A DNA stretch of 43,276 nt from an uncultured Bacteroidota bacterium (GTDB lineage: Bacteria; Bacteroidota; Bacteroidia; Flavobacteriales; Schleiferiaceae), in the NCBI GenBank assembly GCA_913057235.1, contig CAJXNI010000024.1:1-43276 (forward strand), in the 5' to 3' direction. The position numbers were made by a program, and so were the translations under genes. Below the pieces are notes generated by a model, which was not told the DNA's origin, ran no database searches, and was given only the letters and a program-made list of their open reading frames with translations. Shown here piece by piece: positions 41,993 to 43,276 of this stretch (positions are counted from its first letter, which is position 1; each line of letters opens with the position of its first letter).

Positions 41993-43276
41993 CTAATCCA
42001 CCTTCTGAAACACCCCGCTCCAGCTTTGGCGGGCATTGGTAACTTGGGTGAGGTTTAAAAAATAGTGGCCGGCTGGCAAATGGTCTACCTCCAGGCTGCT
42101 TTCTCCCTCACTCAAGGTGCCCCTTTGCACTACTTGCCCCGCTCTGTTTAGCAGTTGATACCGATACGCTGATTCTTGTTCTGGCAAGCGAAAGTGTACT
42201 TGCGCTGCAGCCGGGTTGGGGTACACTTCTAGTACTTGAGGGGCATTAGGTAAGGCGTACTCTTTTTCACTAATAATATCTCCGTTGCCTTGTATTTTTA
42301 TCACGCTTAGGCGCCAGTGGACCTCTGTTTTGTAGGACCAATCGTATTTGGCACTGAAAATTAGGGCTCCCCCGTCACTGGTGGCGATGATTCTTTGAAC
42401 AGAGTAAGCAGCAGTACTATCATAAATTACTCGCTGCCAATGTAGAGTGCCTGAAGTATCAGTTAAGAAAACTTTCATGGGCCAAACAACTTTATCATTG
42501 TCAGTGAGGCGAACTATTGCGAGAGTATCACTGGCTAAAACTGCGAAAACGGAATCCGGTGACCGGTAATCAATCCATTGCTCTAAGGGACTGTTTATAC
42601 TTTCATTGGTATCCAAGGCGTTTGCAGGAACTCTAAGTAATGTCTTGATATTAAGGTTTGTGTCAATTTCATAAACGCTAAAGTATGTTGTCCCACCAAG
42701 ACCAAATGCGATTACCTTGTTTTGGCTGGTCTGTTCTAATTCATAGAAATTATACCCCGGTAAGCTTGAATTGAATCTTTGTAAAATAGTATCTACTGTT
42801 AAATCTTGGTTTAGAATTATCAACTTAGGATTATTATTGATACTGCCAATTACATATTTATCTTGAAGTTTGACAATTGAGTAGGGAGGCTCATTAAAAC
42901 CAATATTATTATTAATGTAGAGGGAATCTGTAATAACATTATTTACAAATTGATAGGCAAAGAAGCCCCCAATAGGTCTTGTAGAACCCGTAATTAATGT
43001 TGTATCCCCTGAACTATAAATATTTGAGGCACTTGCTACACTACTATCTGGGCTTGTGATGGTTTTAGTACTTAAAAGATTAAAATATTTATCTCTTACC
43101 TCAAAATGAAATTGGTAGTAATTGCTTAAAACGCCACCTCCTAAATCTGTAACTTTCAAAAGTTTAAGTTTACCTGAACTTGGATCATAATGTGCGTCCG
43201 AGTAAAAATGAAAAATAGGATTTCCGTTAACGGTTTGTAATAGTTGTATAGTATCAACCAAGTTTCCGTTTAAATC
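41993..43276 (-). CDS. T9SS type A sorting domain-containing protein, 5' end outside window
   Basis: The C-terminal 427 or so residues of a secreted protein; the frame stays open through the window end, so the true start is beyond it and the TTG at 43261 should not be read as the start. The sequence has repeated beta-rich strands typical of a propeller-like domain. The last 75 or so residues, from LEVYPNPAAAQVHFRLPE through YQLLNRAGQVVQRG to the C-terminus, are a type IX sorting domain. It would be exported to the cell surface. No catalytic motif is visible. Confidence 0.85.
   Translation of the reverse strand, partial: DLNGNLVDTIQLLQTVNGNPIFHFYSDAHYDPSSGKLKLLKVTDLGGGVLSNYYQFHFEVRDKYFNLLSTKTITSPDSSVASASNIYSSGDTTLITGSTRPIGGFFAYQFVNNVITDSLYINNNIGFNEPPYSIVKLQDKYVIGSINNNPKLIILNQDLTVDTILQRFNSSLPGYNFYELEQTSQNKVIAFGLGGTTYFSVYEIDTNLNIKTLLRVPANALDTNESINSPLEQWIDYRSPDSVFAVLASDTLAIVRLTDNDKVVWPMKVFLTDTSGTLHWQRVIYDSTAAYSVQRIIATSDGGALIFSAKYDWSYKTEVHWRLSVIKIQGNGDIISEKEYALPNAPQVLEVYPNPAAAQVHFRLPEQESAYRYQLLNRAGQVVQRGTLSEGESSLEVDHLPAGHYFLNLTQVTNARQSWSGVFQKVD

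Noticed and set aside
1-43276. CRISPR arrays, tRNA genes, prophage or defence islands
   Set aside because: No regularly spaced repeats, tRNA-like T-loop sequences or phage/defence genes were recognised on reading both strands; a covariance-model scan would be needed to exclude tRNAs fully.

Overview
The window looks like chromosomal DNA from a member of the Bacteroidota, probably Flavobacteriales-like. Supporting signs are type IX secretion (T9SS) C-terminal sorting domains, a DnaE that carries its own N-terminal proofreading exonuclease, a methionine synthase split into two genes, DUF4476 and FkbM genes, many -7 boxes of the Bacteroidota form TAnnTTTG, and no Shine-Dalgarno sequences before most starts. 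Genus-level placement is not possible from the sequence alone.

Layout. 1-340 holds the remains of an IS3-family transposase. 483-9464 is a minus-strand block: TonB-like protein, alkaline phosphatase, DUF58 protein, FkbM methyltransferase, thioredoxin and DNA polymerase III alpha. 9731-12789 carries two tandem paralogous T9SS cargo proteins. 12890-21120 is an alpha-glucan block: GlgE, maltokinase and GlgB in a tight operon, then a small glycogen-binding-domain protein on the opposite strand and a GH31 alpha-glucosidase. 21154-30392 is mostly housekeeping: patatin-like lipase, rpsP-rimM, trmN6, a saccharopine-dehydrogenase-like enzyme, DUF4476, DUF423, ATP-type PEP carboxykinase and a PIN-PhoH ATPase. 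30661-39296 is a methionine/SAM locus: metF, the two halves of metH with a four-helix-bundle gene between them, two tandem lipoproteins, and metK. 39393-43276 has an ABC exporter, a membrane-protein/XRE-regulator pair and the end of another T9SS protein.

How the genes work together. The metH1-4HB-metH2-metF operon makes methionine and metK turns it into SAM. The metH operon leader is a clear SAM-I (S-box) riboswitch. The metK leader matches a different class, SAM-II. Both aptamers start just after a promoter with the identical 12 bases TACATTTGCGCC, and both leaders contain base-pairing that could hide the start codon. In the metK leader, a perfect 10-bp hairpin competes with the SAM-II pseudoknot for GCTAAAG, and the hairpin's other arm overlaps an exact 7-base complement of the start-codon region. 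This gives a complete translational-switch model that can be read from the sequence.

A second regulatory signal is a 21-bp palindrome, roughly TAAGTGTA-N5-TACACTTA. It occurs before glgE, between the glycogen-binding protein and the GH31 gene, and before pckA, which suggests one regulator controls glucan storage and gluconeogenesis. A separate pair of GTAAAG-N4-CTTTAC palindromes, 21 bp apart, brackets the -7 box of the XRE operon.
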